DNA from: an uncultured Chloroflexota bacterium
GTDB taxonomy: Bacteria > Chloroflexota > Anaerolineae > Aggregatilineales > Phototrophicaceae
DNA length: 7,508 nt
Direction: 5' to 3'
Assembly: GCA_937870805.1 (NCBI GenBank)
Contig: CALMZT010000648.1
Coordinates: 1 to 7,508, forward strand
In this document: piece by piece, positions 1 to 5,940 of the stretch
Numbering within the stretch: position 1 is the stretch's first letter
How the letters are laid out: every line of letters starts with the position of its first letter
The notes under the pieces: generated by a model
Told to the model about the DNA's origin: nothing
Databases searched by the model: none
What the model saw: the letters and a program-made list of their open reading frames with translations, nothing else
Position numbers and translations under genes: made by a program

Positions 1-20
1 TAACTAAAATTCTACAACAA

Positions 21-57
21 AAAGAGCAGAGTAAGTCTCATCTCTGCTCTTTCTTTG
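21..57. terminator. Rho-independent terminator-like hairpin
   Basis: An 11-base perfect inverted repeat (21-31 and 42-52, AAAGAGCAGAG / CTCTGCTCTTT) encloses a 10-base loop and is followed by a T-rich stretch (TTTCTTT). The A-rich left flank gives the minus strand a U-rich tail too, so it could work in both directions. It probably ends a rightward gene lying outside the window and insulates mntA-hepT from read-through. The stem is clear from the sequence; its role is inferred. Confidence 0.75.
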
Positions 58-69
58 GTGTCGCGGTGG

Positions 70-96
70 TTCAACCTCATTCCCCTATGTTACAAT
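70..96 (+). promoter_or_regulatory. Weak candidate promoter for mntA-hepT
   Basis: TACAAT at 91-96 matches five of six bases of the sigma70 -10 box and lies about 38 bases before the mntA ATG. The only upstream partner is a poor -35 (TTCAAC at 70-75, spacing 15). No Shine-Dalgarno sequence is evident before mntA. This is a tentative call based on position and the -10 match alone. Confidence 0.25.
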
Positions 97-133
97 CAGC
101 ACATAACCCTTAAATGAATTCAGCTTGAATATC

Positions 134-448
134 ATGACAGAACAAACAAAAACCGGGCTAGGCATTGAAGACATCATTGGCAACAAACGCGACGATATTC
201 TGCGTCTGGCGGCACAGTATGGCGCGTTCAATGTGCGTGTGTTCGGCAGCGTCGCGCGTGGGGAAGCCCGCGAGGACAGCGATGTCGATTTTCTGGTGGA
301 TTTCAAGTCGGGCTATCGCCTGATGGAGCATGTCGGTTTCGTCGTCGATTTGCAGGAATTGTTAGGACGCCGCGTTGAGGTTGCGATTGAAAAAAACTTA
401 CGCGAAGAACTACGCCCTTATATCATGAAAGACATCACGCCACTGTAA
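134..448 (+). CDS. mntA: MntA-type minimal nucleotidyltransferase antitoxin (type VII TA)
   Basis: This 104-residue protein is a minimal nucleotidyltransferase (MNT/KNTase fold). It contains the GSx10DxD motif: G38-S39, then ten residues including ARGEAREDS, then D50-V-D52, the metal-binding pair. The third acidic position, usually Asp in a VDLV-like strand, appears to be Glu here (E82 in RRVEVAIE), a conservative change. In characterised MntA-HepT systems this enzyme transfers AMP units from ATP onto a tyrosine of the HepT toxin and so neutralises it. The hepT gene follows after 9 bases, the standard operon layout. The frame also opens at a TTG at 125, but the ATG at 134 is preferred because it gives the usual family length. 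Little in the upstream sequence resembles a ribosome binding site. Family assignment is firm; activity is inferred from homologues. Confidence 0.92.
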   Translation: MTEQTKTGLGIEDIIGNKRDDILRLAAQYGAFNVRVFGSVARGEAREDSDVDFLVDFKSGYRLMEHVGFVVDLQELLGRRVEVAIEKNLREELRPYIMKDITPL

Positions 449-457
449 GATGTACCC

Positions 458-808
458 ATGAAGAAAAGTCAGCGACTCTACTGCAATGACATCCTCAAAC
501 GGATAGAGATGATTCAGCGTTTCACAAAAGATGGGCGCGAAGCATTTATGCAATCGGATCAAGTACAAGAAGCTGTTACACGGTGTTTTGAAATCATCGG
601 GGAGATTGTCAAACGCCTGGATCCAGCTTTGACGGCGCAATACCCGAATGCTCAGTGGCGCAATTTCGCGGCTTTCCGAGATGTTCTGATTCATCAATAC
701 GACAAAATCGATATGTCTGCTGTTTGGGAGTCAGTCGTCAATGATGTCGCACCTCTCAAAACAACTGTCGAAGCAATGTTGGCAAGTCTGCCGCCGGACG
801 AAGCATGA
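458..808 (+). CDS. hepT: HepT-like RNase toxin (type VII TA)
   Basis: This 116-residue, mostly alpha-helical protein belongs to the HEPN/HepT family (formerly DUF86). The catalytic Rx4HxY motif is complete: R74, H79 and Y81 in RDVLIHQY. In studied relatives R and H form the RNase site of a HepT dimer, and the motif tyrosine is the residue that MntA AMPylates. The N-terminal DILKRIEMIQ helix and the EAVTRCFEIIGE helix are typical of the family. It lies 9 bases behind mntA on the same strand, so the two are almost certainly co-transcribed. It is full length and every key residue is intact, so it is expected to be a functional toxin. The downstream gene converges from the other strand 80 bases away. 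Confidence 0.94.
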   Translation: MKKSQRLYCNDILKRIEMIQRFTKDGREAFMQSDQVQEAVTRCFEIIGEIVKRLDPALTAQYPNAQWRNFAAFRDVLIHQYDKIDMSAVWESVVNDVAPLKTTVEAMLASLPPDEA

Positions 809-830
809 GTGGTAGCGAGAACGATCTACG

Positions 831-889
831 CTAATCCCCCGCCTTCGCGCTAAACATCTCTTTCAAGTGCTAGTTGTAGTACAACAACT
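831..889 (-). pseudogene. Relict of an ABC exporter gene 3' end
   Basis: Bases 832-871 match 1528-1567, the last codons of the neighbouring ABC exporter gene, at 36 of 40 positions. Weaker similarity continues to about 889. Read on the minus strand, the relict encodes HLKEMFSAKAGD followed by a TAG stop, against HSKEMFSAKAGD followed by TAA in the intact gene. Three of the four mismatches in the 40-base core are synonymous (GCG/GCT, AAG/AAA, TTT/TTC) and one changes Ser to Leu. Further upstream in frame, a Glu codon has become TAG. This is the expected pattern if the copy diverged while part of a coding gene and was then truncated. It directly abuts the stop codon of the RelE-like toxin and so forms that gene's 3' untranslated region. 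It has no function of its own that I can see. Confidence 0.7.
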
Positions 890-1203
890 CAATAGGCTTC
901 TTTGCGATCACGAATATCGAGAAGAAACAAAGTGCCTTTATAGGTATGTTTGAGGTGTGTGATTTCTATGGGTTCAACGGTGAAGAGAACACGATAGTTC
1001 CCGACGCGGAATTTATGCAAACGCTCAAACTTCTTTGCTTTGAGCATCTCGACAAATGATAAACTGTAGGGGTCATCAGCACTCAACAGCTCACGTAAAT
1101 GGCGAAAAACACCGCGTTTCTCCGAAGATGAAAGGGTGTCAAATTTTTGCTGCGCGTCGGGTTGAATAATCAACAGCCATTGGTGCGGCTTACGCCTCAT
1201 CAT
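889..1203 (-). CDS. RelE/ParE-superfamily toxin
   Basis: The protein is 104 residues from the chosen ATG at 1203. The early part contains a helical hairpin (AQQKFDTLSSSEKRGVFRHL). The second half has the RelE/ParE-type strands: FRVGNYRVLF (residues 65-74), then a closing strand LFLLDIRDRKEAY (92-104) that resembles the usual C-terminal pattern of RelE/HigB toxins. Such toxins generally cleave mRNA on the ribosome, or poison gyrase in the ParE branch; the sequence alone does not say which. The start is ambiguous: GTG 1212 and ATG 1209, 1203 and 1200 are all in frame. ATG 1203 sits 8 bases after a GAAGG Shine-Dalgarno sequence. The gene overlaps the antitoxin end by 14 bases, which suggests translational coupling. 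Its stop falls directly beside the ABC relict. Confidence 0.85.
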   Translation of the reverse strand: MMRRKPHQWLLIIQPDAQQKFDTLSSSEKRGVFRHLRELLSADDPYSLSFVEMLKAKKFERLHKFRVGNYRVLFTVEPIEITHLKHTYKGTLFLLDIRDRKEAY

Positions 1204-1480
1204 CCACATCACCTTCAGGGTACAGTTCCTCTAAAGTTGTGATCTTTCCTCTGGAACGCAGCTTATCAAAATCAATGCTACCATCAGGATTCAAAGCATC
1301 GCCCAATGACCGCGTGAGCACTGCCTCTTCCCACGCCGCCTCATCCTCATCTTCAATTCGGCGGCGCTCAATTTCTGCCTGCAAAAGTTCAGCGATGGAT
1401 TCGCTGGTGAGCAAATCCATTTGACGCGCATCATGGACTAACTGTTCGGGGAGGGTGAGCGTAATTTCTATCGTTGTCAT
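1190..1480 (-). CDS. Antitoxin of the RelE/ParE-like module
   Basis: This 96-residue acidic protein precedes and overlaps the toxin gene. The N-terminus (TIEITLTLPEQLVHDARQ, then TSESIAELLQAEIERRR) shows the strand-helix-helix pattern of ribbon-helix-helix or similar small DNA-binding antitoxins. The remainder (EDEDEAAWEEAV onward, ending EGDVDDEA) is strongly acidic and likely disordered, as expected of a toxin-binding tail. ATG 1480 is preferred over in-frame upstream codons because it has an AAAGG Shine-Dalgarno sequence at 1490-1494, 9 bases away, and because the protein then begins right at the predicted strand. The gene starts 46 bases behind the ABC exporter stop. Autoregulation is suggested by palindromes at the promoter and start. 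I cannot assign it to a named antitoxin family with certainty. Confidence 0.82.
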   Translation of the reverse strand: MTTIEITLTLPEQLVHDARQMDLLTSESIAELLQAEIERRRIEDEDEAAWEEAVLTRSLGDALNPDGSIDFDKLRSRGKITTLEELYPEGDVDDEA

Positions 1481-1489
1481 ATCGATATG
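1478..1489. promoter_or_regulatory. 12-base palindrome over the antitoxin start codon
   Basis: CATATCGATATG is a perfect 12-base palindrome that includes the antitoxin ATG (minus strand) and abuts its Shine-Dalgarno sequence. It could be an operator half of an autoregulated TA promoter or could influence initiation. It could also be chance in an AT-rich leader. Confidence 0.3.
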
Positions 1490-1496
1490 CCTTTGC

Positions 1497-1509
1497 GGTA
1501 TTTCATACC
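1497..1509. promoter_or_regulatory. Candidate TA operator (GGTAT-N3-ATACC)
   Basis: A perfect 5-base inverted repeat, GGTAT TTC ATACC, lies at the expected transcription start of the antitoxin-toxin operon, just downstream of the putative -10. A further ATACC half-site occurs at 1517-1521, offset by 12 bases. Antitoxins usually bind such short dyads to repress their own promoter. The repeat is seen directly; its binding role is inferred. Confidence 0.4.
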
Positions 1510-1513
1510 CAAT

Positions 1514-1522
1514 ATGATACCA
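1514..1522 (-). promoter_or_regulatory. Extended -10 promoter of the antitoxin-toxin operon
   Basis: Read on the minus strand, this is TGGTATCAT, a TGn element directly before a -10 box matching TATAAT at five of six bases. No convincing -35 is seen at the right distance, which is acceptable for an extended -10 promoter. It lies in the short gap between the exporter stop and the antitoxin start. Confidence 0.4.
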
Positions 1523-1526
1523 GAAT

Positions 1527-3353
1527 TTAATCCCCAGCTTTCGCGCTGAACATCTCTTTCGAGTGCTCAATGTAGCTCAATGACTGGTGACGGAAATAGG
1601 TATTGTAGAGTTCCGCGTAGTGCCCGCCCGACTGCATCAACTGCTCGTGGCTGCCTTCTTCGATGATCTCGCCCTCTTTCAGCACGATGATACGATCTGC
1701 GCTGCGCACCGTGCTCAGGCGATGCGCAATCAGAATCGACGTGGACTGTGACAGAATCAAGTCGAGCGCGTCCTGAATCTGCGTCTCCGTAAAGGGGTCG
1801 ATGCTGGCGGTGGCTTCGTCCAGAATGAATACCGCAGGCTTTTGCAACAGCACACGCAGCAAGCTCACCAGTTGGCGCTGTCCCATGCTTAAGTGCGCGC
1901 CGCGTTCGCCGACATAGGTTTGCAAACCGTTGGGCATCGTATCCAGCCATTCACCGCTGCCAATACTGTAGGCAATCTCGCGGATTTCTTCGTCGGTGGC
2001 GTCGGGTTTGCCATAGCGGATGTTGTCGGCAATCGTGCCACTGAACAAAAACGGCTGCTGTGGCACAATCCCCAGGCTGCTGCGATACGATTGCAGGTTA
2101 AACGAGCGAATATCACGCCCGTCAATGAGGATATTGCCGTCCTGAAACTCGTAGAAGCGCGTAATCAGTTTGGCAAGCGTGCTTTTGCCCGCGCCTGTAT
2201 GCCCAACGAACGCCACACTTTCGCCCGGCTGAATGGTCAGATTGAAGCGCTTGAGCACGGGCAGATGATCTTTGTAGGCAAAGTGTACGTTTTGAAATTC
2301 GATTTTGCCGCGCAGCTTGCCCGCAGGGTCGCTGCCTGTCTGCTGCACGGTATTCTCTGCGTCAATCAAGGCAAACACACGCTCCGCCGAGCTAAAGCCC
2401 TGCTGAAGCTGCGACCAGAATGCTGCGAGGTTGATGAACGGGAACCAGAAACGATCTACACTCTGGATAAACAGATACCATGAGCCGACGTTAATCGCGC
2501 CCTGCACCACTGCCACAGCACCCGCATACACCACCGAGCCGATGCCGCCGCCTGCCAAGAGATTGAGCGTCGGGAAAATCAGCGCCATCACGAAGCCACG
2601 CCGCAAATTGATTTTGTACGACTGCACGTTGATCTTCGAGAACTCGTCGTACATCATCGCTTCCTGTCGGAAGTTCTTGGCAACGGAAATGCCGGCGACA
2701 CTTTCCTGAATCTGGTCGTTGACGGCTGCCATCGCCCGCGAACCCTGCCGCGTGACTTTGCGCGCCAGGGAACGGAACGTAAGCGCGACGGCGACGATGA
2801 CCGGACACCACGCCAGCAGCACCATCAGCAAGCGCCAATCACGATTGAACAGCACGACGAACAGCACAATCAGTTCGATAAACTGCGTGATAATGTCGCC
2901 GCTGACGACGATGACTTGTCCGAACTCCTGCGTATCGCTGGTAATGCGGCTGATGACTTTGCCCGATTTGGTCTCGTCGTAAAACGCCAGATCGCGGTAT
3001 ACCGACGCGGCGAACGCATCCTTGCGCATCTGGTTCGTCATGCTGGCAACGACGCGGCTCGTGAGGCGGCGGCGCAGCCAACCCATCAGGTATTCCAAAA
3101 TGGCGCTGACGAACAACGCGCTAATCAGCAGCGCAATGAGATTTTGATCCCCATTGGTTTGCAGTACATCAACCGTTGAAGAAACGAAGATTGGCGTCAA
3201 CGAGCCGATGATCGACAAGCCCAGCAGCGTACCCATGACGGTCAAAAGCTGCCGTTTATAGGGACGCGCGTATTGCCCGATGCGCCGCAAGAGATAGCGA
3301 TCATCGTACTGACGATCATATTTTTCTTCGTTGAGGTTGCCGAATAAGCCCAT
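1527..3353 (-). CDS. ABC exporter half-transporter, catalytic-Glu subunit
   Basis: This 608-residue type IV ABC exporter subunit has about six membrane helices in residues 30-310, then an ATPase domain. ATPase motifs: A-loop Y360, Walker A GHTGAGKST (384-392, K390), Q-loop Q432, signature LSMGQ (488-492), Walker B FILDE with catalytic E513, H-loop H544. The Walker B is canonical but the signature has Met where Gly is usual. Paired with the upstream subunit, which has Asp at the Walker B Glu position, it should form a heterodimer. This subunit's Walker site would pair with the partner's normal LSGGQ to make the active ATP site. A tail of about 20 residues ending EMFSAKAGD follows the ATPase domain. 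Substrates of relatives include drugs, lipids and peptides; none can be assigned here. It starts 67 bases after the partner gene, with a weak ribosome binding site. Confidence 0.95.
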   Translation of the reverse strand: MGLFGNLNEEKYDRQYDDRYLLRRIGQYARPYKRQLLTVMGTLLGLSIIGSLTPIFVSSTVDVLQTNGDQNLIALLISALFVSAILEYLMGWLRRRLTSRVVASMTNQMRKDAFAASVYRDLAFYDETKSGKVISRITSDTQEFGQVIVVSGDIITQFIELIVLFVVLFNRDWRLLMVLLAWCPVIVAVALTFRSLARKVTRQGSRAMAAVNDQIQESVAGISVAKNFRQEAMMYDEFSKINVQSYKINLRRGFVMALIFPTLNLLAGGGIGSVVYAGAVAVVQGAINVGSWYLFIQSVDRFWFPFINLAAFWSQLQQGFSSAERVFALIDAENTVQQTGSDPAGKLRGKIEFQNVHFAYKDHLPVLKRFNLTIQPGESVAFVGHTGAGKSTLAKLITRFYEFQDGNILIDGRDIRSFNLQSYRSSLGIVPQQPFLFSGTIADNIRYGKPDATDEEIREIAYSIGSGEWLDTMPNGLQTYVGERGAHLSMGQRQLVSLLRVLLQKPAVFILDEATASIDPFTETQIQDALDLILSQSTSILIAHRLSTVRSADRIIVLKEGEIIEEGSHEQLMQSGGHYAELYNTYFRHQSLSYIEHSKEMFSAKAGD

Positions 3354-3370
3354 AAGAGTCTTCAGTGATT

Positions 3371-3415
3371 AGTTTTCAGTTTTCAGCAATAAGTCAGCGT
3401 GAGTGATCTCACTCA
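3371..3415. repeat. Intercistronic tandem heptamer and small hairpin
   Basis: The 67-base gap between the two exporter genes holds a tandem AGTTTTC repeat (3371-3377, 3378-3384) and a 6-base stem with a 4-base loop (3400-3415, TGAGTG/CACTCA). No T-run follows the stem on the minus strand, so it does not look like a terminator. It may modulate the ratio of the two subunits or stabilise mRNA, but this is speculation. Confidence 0.4.
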
Positions 3416-3420
3416 TCGCT

Positions 3421-5232
3421 TTAAGCGCGGCGCTTGGCACTGTCTGCCTGAACAAGTGCCATAAATTCTTCCGTCGATGTGCCTTCGTAGCGCGCAAAGA
3501 TGCGACGGTAGGCATCAGATGTTTGCAACAGGTCTTCGTGCGCGCCCTGTGCCACCACTCTACCCTGTCGCAGCACGATGATGTGATCTGCCCAGCGGAT
3601 TTGCGATAGGCGATGCGTAATCAGCAGCGTTGTGCGCCCACTTGCCGCCGCCCAAATCGCCCGCTGGATGTAATCCTCAGTGGCACTGTCGATTGCACTG
3701 GTGCTGTCGTCGAGGATGAGCACAGGTGGATTCGTGACAAACGCGCGCGCAATCGCAATACGCTGCCGCTGACCGCCGCTGAGAGTCACACCGCGCTGCC
3801 CAATCACCGTCTCATAGCCTTCAGGAAAGGTGCTGATAAATTCGTGTGCTTGCGCTTTGCGTGCCGCGTCTTCAAGTTGCTCAGGCGTTGCTTCGTTGAT
3901 GCCAAAGCCAATATTTCCCGAAATGGTGCGGCTAAAGAGGAAAATGTCCTGTTCGATGATGCTGATTTGTGACCGCAGCGACGCGAGATTCCAATCCTTC
4001 ACGTTCACCCCATCGACCAGCACTTCGCCTTCAGTAGCATCATAAGTGCGGTTGATGAGCTTAATCACGCTGCTTTTGCCCGAACCGGTCTGTCCTACAA
4101 GCGCCACTGTTTGTCCCGGTTCGATTTTGAACGACAGATTGTGCAGCACCTCTTTGCCATCGCCGTAACCGAACGTGACGTTGCGGAACTCGATTGCGCC
4201 TTTTAGCGGCTGTGCATAGCCTTCTTCATTCTGATCGAGATCCGTCTTGGCGTTGATGACTTCAAGGATGCGCCCCGCGCTGGCAAAGCCCGACGCCGCC
4301 ATCGACAGCGAACGCAGGGATGAATAGACAGGGAACTGGAACAGGTTGAGCTGTCCGAAGTAAGCAACAATCAGACCAAGGCTGATGAGTCCGAGTTGGT
4401 ACAGATAAACGGCGTGAACGAAGCCAAAGACAACGGCTAACCCAAACAGGAGGAAAGGGATATAACGCGCTTCAATATCCGACTGCTGGACGTAGCGCTT
4501 GTACACTTCGTCGGCAAGCACATTGAATTCACCGATTTCGCTGTCTTCGCTCGCCGCGCCCTTCACAACCTGTACGCCGTCTAGCGTTTCTGCCAACTGA
4601 GCGTTCATATTGCCGAAGGTCACACGTACCTGCTGCGCGATAGGCGTCAGAGAGCGCACAAAGCGATACTGTGTGTAGAGATAAAGAATCATGAAGACAG
4701 CGGGCGTTAACAGCAGCGCAGGGTGAAGCTGTGGCGCTGCCAGCAGCGGCACGATGAGGAACATGCCTGAGCCGATAATCAGGTTCATGCCAGGACTCAT
4801 CATCAGGTTCATTTCACGCACGTCGTTGGTGACGCGCGCCATGACTTCGCCCACAGGTTTGTCCGCATGGAAGTTCATGCTTTTGCCAAGCAGACTGGCA
4901 TACAATTCGTCGCGCACATCACGCTCAATGCGCTGCGCAAAAATCTCAGCAGAAAAATTACGAATGAGTTGCAAACAACCGCGCATCGCCTGTGAAAGGA
5001 CAATGAGTAAAGCCCACTTTGCAGCCGCAGGTAAGCCTTCGCCAGCAATGATCGCGTTAAACGCCATACCGCCGAAATAAGGCACAGTCGCCGCCAGTGC
5101 CGCGTTAGAAAACGCGCCGAACACCATCAGCAACCCAGCAAGGGGATGGCGACGGATATGTGACCAAATAAACCGCAGTGGGGATGAATAATCTGTCTTG
5201 TAAGGTTTATGAGCGACAAACTCGGAAGCCAT
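3421..5232 (-). CDS. ABC exporter half-transporter, degenerate-site subunit
   Basis: This 603-residue half-transporter has a hydrophobic region from about residue 30 to 320 with roughly six helices, followed by an ATPase domain. Motifs: Walker A GQTGSGKSS (380-388, K386), Q-loop Q428, a normal LSGGQ signature (484-488), Walker B VLILDD (504-509) and H-loop H540. D509 occupies the position of the catalytic Glu, the classic change in the degenerate half of heterodimeric exporters such as the TM287/288 and BmrCD types. It is the first gene of the exporter pair; the partner follows after 67 bases. The ATG at 5232 is the natural start, although no strong Shine-Dalgarno sequence precedes it. The complex is expected in the cytoplasmic membrane, driving ATP-dependent export of an unknown substrate, possibly a toxic or lipophilic compound. 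Confidence 0.95.
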   Translation of the reverse strand: MASEFVAHKPYKTDYSSPLRFIWSHIRRHPLAGLLMVFGAFSNAALAATVPYFGGMAFNAIIAGEGLPAAAKWALLIVLSQAMRGCLQLIRNFSAEIFAQRIERDVRDELYASLLGKSMNFHADKPVGEVMARVTNDVREMNLMMSPGMNLIIGSGMFLIVPLLAAPQLHPALLLTPAVFMILYLYTQYRFVRSLTPIAQQVRVTFGNMNAQLAETLDGVQVVKGAASEDSEIGEFNVLADEVYKRYVQQSDIEARYIPFLLFGLAVVFGFVHAVYLYQLGLISLGLIVAYFGQLNLFQFPVYSSLRSLSMAASGFASAGRILEVINAKTDLDQNEEGYAQPLKGAIEFRNVTFGYGDGKEVLHNLSFKIEPGQTVALVGQTGSGKSSVIKLINRTYDATEGEVLVDGVNVKDWNLASLRSQISIIEQDIFLFSRTISGNIGFGINEATPEQLEDAARKAQAHEFISTFPEGYETVIGQRGVTLSGGQRQRIAIARAFVTNPPVLILDDSTSAIDSATEDYIQRAIWAAASGRTTLLITHRLSQIRWADHIIVLRQGRVVAQGAHEDLLQTSDAYRRIFARYEGTSTEEFMALVQADSAKRRA

Positions 5233-5252
5233 GAGGGAAAATCTCGTGTTAC

Positions 5253-5264
5253 ATTGTTGACAAT
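5253..5264. promoter_or_regulatory. Small inverted repeat upstream of the ABC exporter operon
   Basis: ATTGT TG ACAAT is a 5-base dyad 20 bases before the exporter start codon. The 102-base gap (5233-5334) must carry the exporter promoter unless it is read from the UPF0158 gene, but I found no pair of -35 and -10 boxes good enough to call. The dyad could be an operator; evidence is positional only. Confidence 0.2.
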
Positions 5265-5334
5265 CTTTATGTTAAACGATGCAGCGGCACCATGTAAGTC
5301 CAATTTAAACAAATGTTAGCGATTGTTAGAATGC

Positions 5335-5853
5335 TTATTCAAAGATAGGTTCAATACCTACTAAATGCAGCCAATGGAGCATACGCTGTCGCTGCCGCTC
5401 ATCGCTAAACTGATGCCACTGTTCATGCAGATCAGGGTATTGACTCACTGTGTCTTTGAAACGACGCAAAGGTCGTGAGCGATGGATAGCCTCTTCAAGG
5501 TCTTCCTGTAGCCTTTTGTCCATCACCATCTTGATGAACGTTCCCATATCATCATAGCCTTCACGAGTTGACTGGCGTGGGACTTTACGAAAGCGCCCTT
5601 CTTTATCGAAGTCTACTTTCACCGCGCCAAGCAGTTCCTGTCGCTGCAAATCAGGTAATTCAGATTTTTCAATTACACTCATCGCTGTCTCGATGCTTTC
5701 TATGCCTACAAGCAGATCGTTAAGGCTCTGTACTGCCTCGCGGCTGACAGGCAGCACCTCTCCCGTAACCGTGTCCAGATACCACGCCGAATCGTAATCG
5801 CTGTTGTCGAATGCGAGTTCTAAATCGTGCAGGCTGATCTTTAGTTGTTTCAT
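5335..5853 (-). CDS. UPF0158 family protein
   Basis: The protein is 172 residues from ATG 5853 and has the hallmarks of the uncharacterised UPF0158 family. It opens with MKQLKISLHDLELAF, followed by YLDTVTGEVL (residues 25-34), then the conserved C-terminal block RRFKDTVSQYP (130-140), W146, W161 and a closing GIEP (166-169). No catalytic function is established for the family, and I do not assign one. An ATG at 5874 would add seven residues, but it lies right at the tail of the upstream terminator hairpin and lacks a ribosome binding site. ATG 5853 has AAGAGAG about 11 bases upstream and fits the family N-terminus, so I prefer it. It shares strand with both the regulator operon before it and the exporter after it, without tight coupling to either. 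Confidence 0.88.
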   Translation of the reverse strand: MKQLKISLHDLELAFDNSDYDSAWYLDTVTGEVLPVSREAVQSLNDLLVGIESIETAMSVIEKSELPDLQRQELLGAVKVDFDKEGRFRKVPRQSTREGYDDMGTFIKMVMDKRLQEDLEEAIHRSRPLRRFKDTVSQYPDLHEQWHQFSDERQRQRMLHWLHLVGIEPIFE

Positions 5854-5874
5854 CAGTTTGTCTACTCTCTTCAT

Positions 5875-5909
5875 AAACAAAGCGCCGTAGCGAAAGACAT
5901 CTACGGCGC
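5875..5909 (-). terminator. Terminator after the XRE-TPR operon
   Basis: A perfect 9-base, GC-rich inverted repeat (5882-5890 and 5901-5909, GCGCCGTAG / CTACGGCGC) with a 10-base loop lies 32 bases after the TPR gene stop. On the minus strand it is followed by TTTGTTT at 5875-5881, as expected of an intrinsic terminator. Because that tail adjoins the UPF0158 leader, it may also attenuate read-through into that gene. Confidence 0.8.
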
Positions 5910-5940
5910 AGTCAGCATTCCATTTCGGTTGAGAATGTTT

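Noticed and set aside
65..85. GGTTCAACC segment as the T-arm of a tRNA
   Set aside because: There is no five-base T-stem, acceptor stem or anticodon arm around it; the resemblance is limited to the loop-like word.
125..133. TTG at 125 as the mntA start
   Set aside because: It adds only three residues, has no ribosome binding site, and an ATG follows at 134 that gives the normal N-terminus.
813..833. TAGCG/CGCTA repeat as a terminator for hepT
   Set aside because: The stem is 5 base pairs with an 11-base loop and is followed by a C-run, not a T-run; too weak to call.
872..889. Inverted repeat AGTTGT/ACAACT as a terminator for the RelE-like toxin
   Set aside because: The stem is only 6 base pairs of AT-rich sequence, it overlaps the stop codon and is not followed by a T-run on the minus strand.
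831..1567. Classical target-site duplication from a transposable element carrying the TA pair
   Set aside because: The repeat is far longer than normal target duplications, it has diverged mainly at synonymous sites, and no transposase or terminal inverted repeats are seen. Homologous exchange or loss of a paralogue fits better.
1893..2483. A long plus-strand open frame of 196 codons opposite the exporter ATPase domain
   Set aside because: It lies wholly antisense to conserved ABC motifs, has no recognisable domain and no ribosome binding site; it is a shadow of the real gene. The same holds for other plus-strand frames within 2431-5080 and 6090-6996.
3371..3384. CRISPR-like repetition between the exporter genes
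   Set aside because: There are only two tandem 7-base units without spacers and no cas genes nearby.
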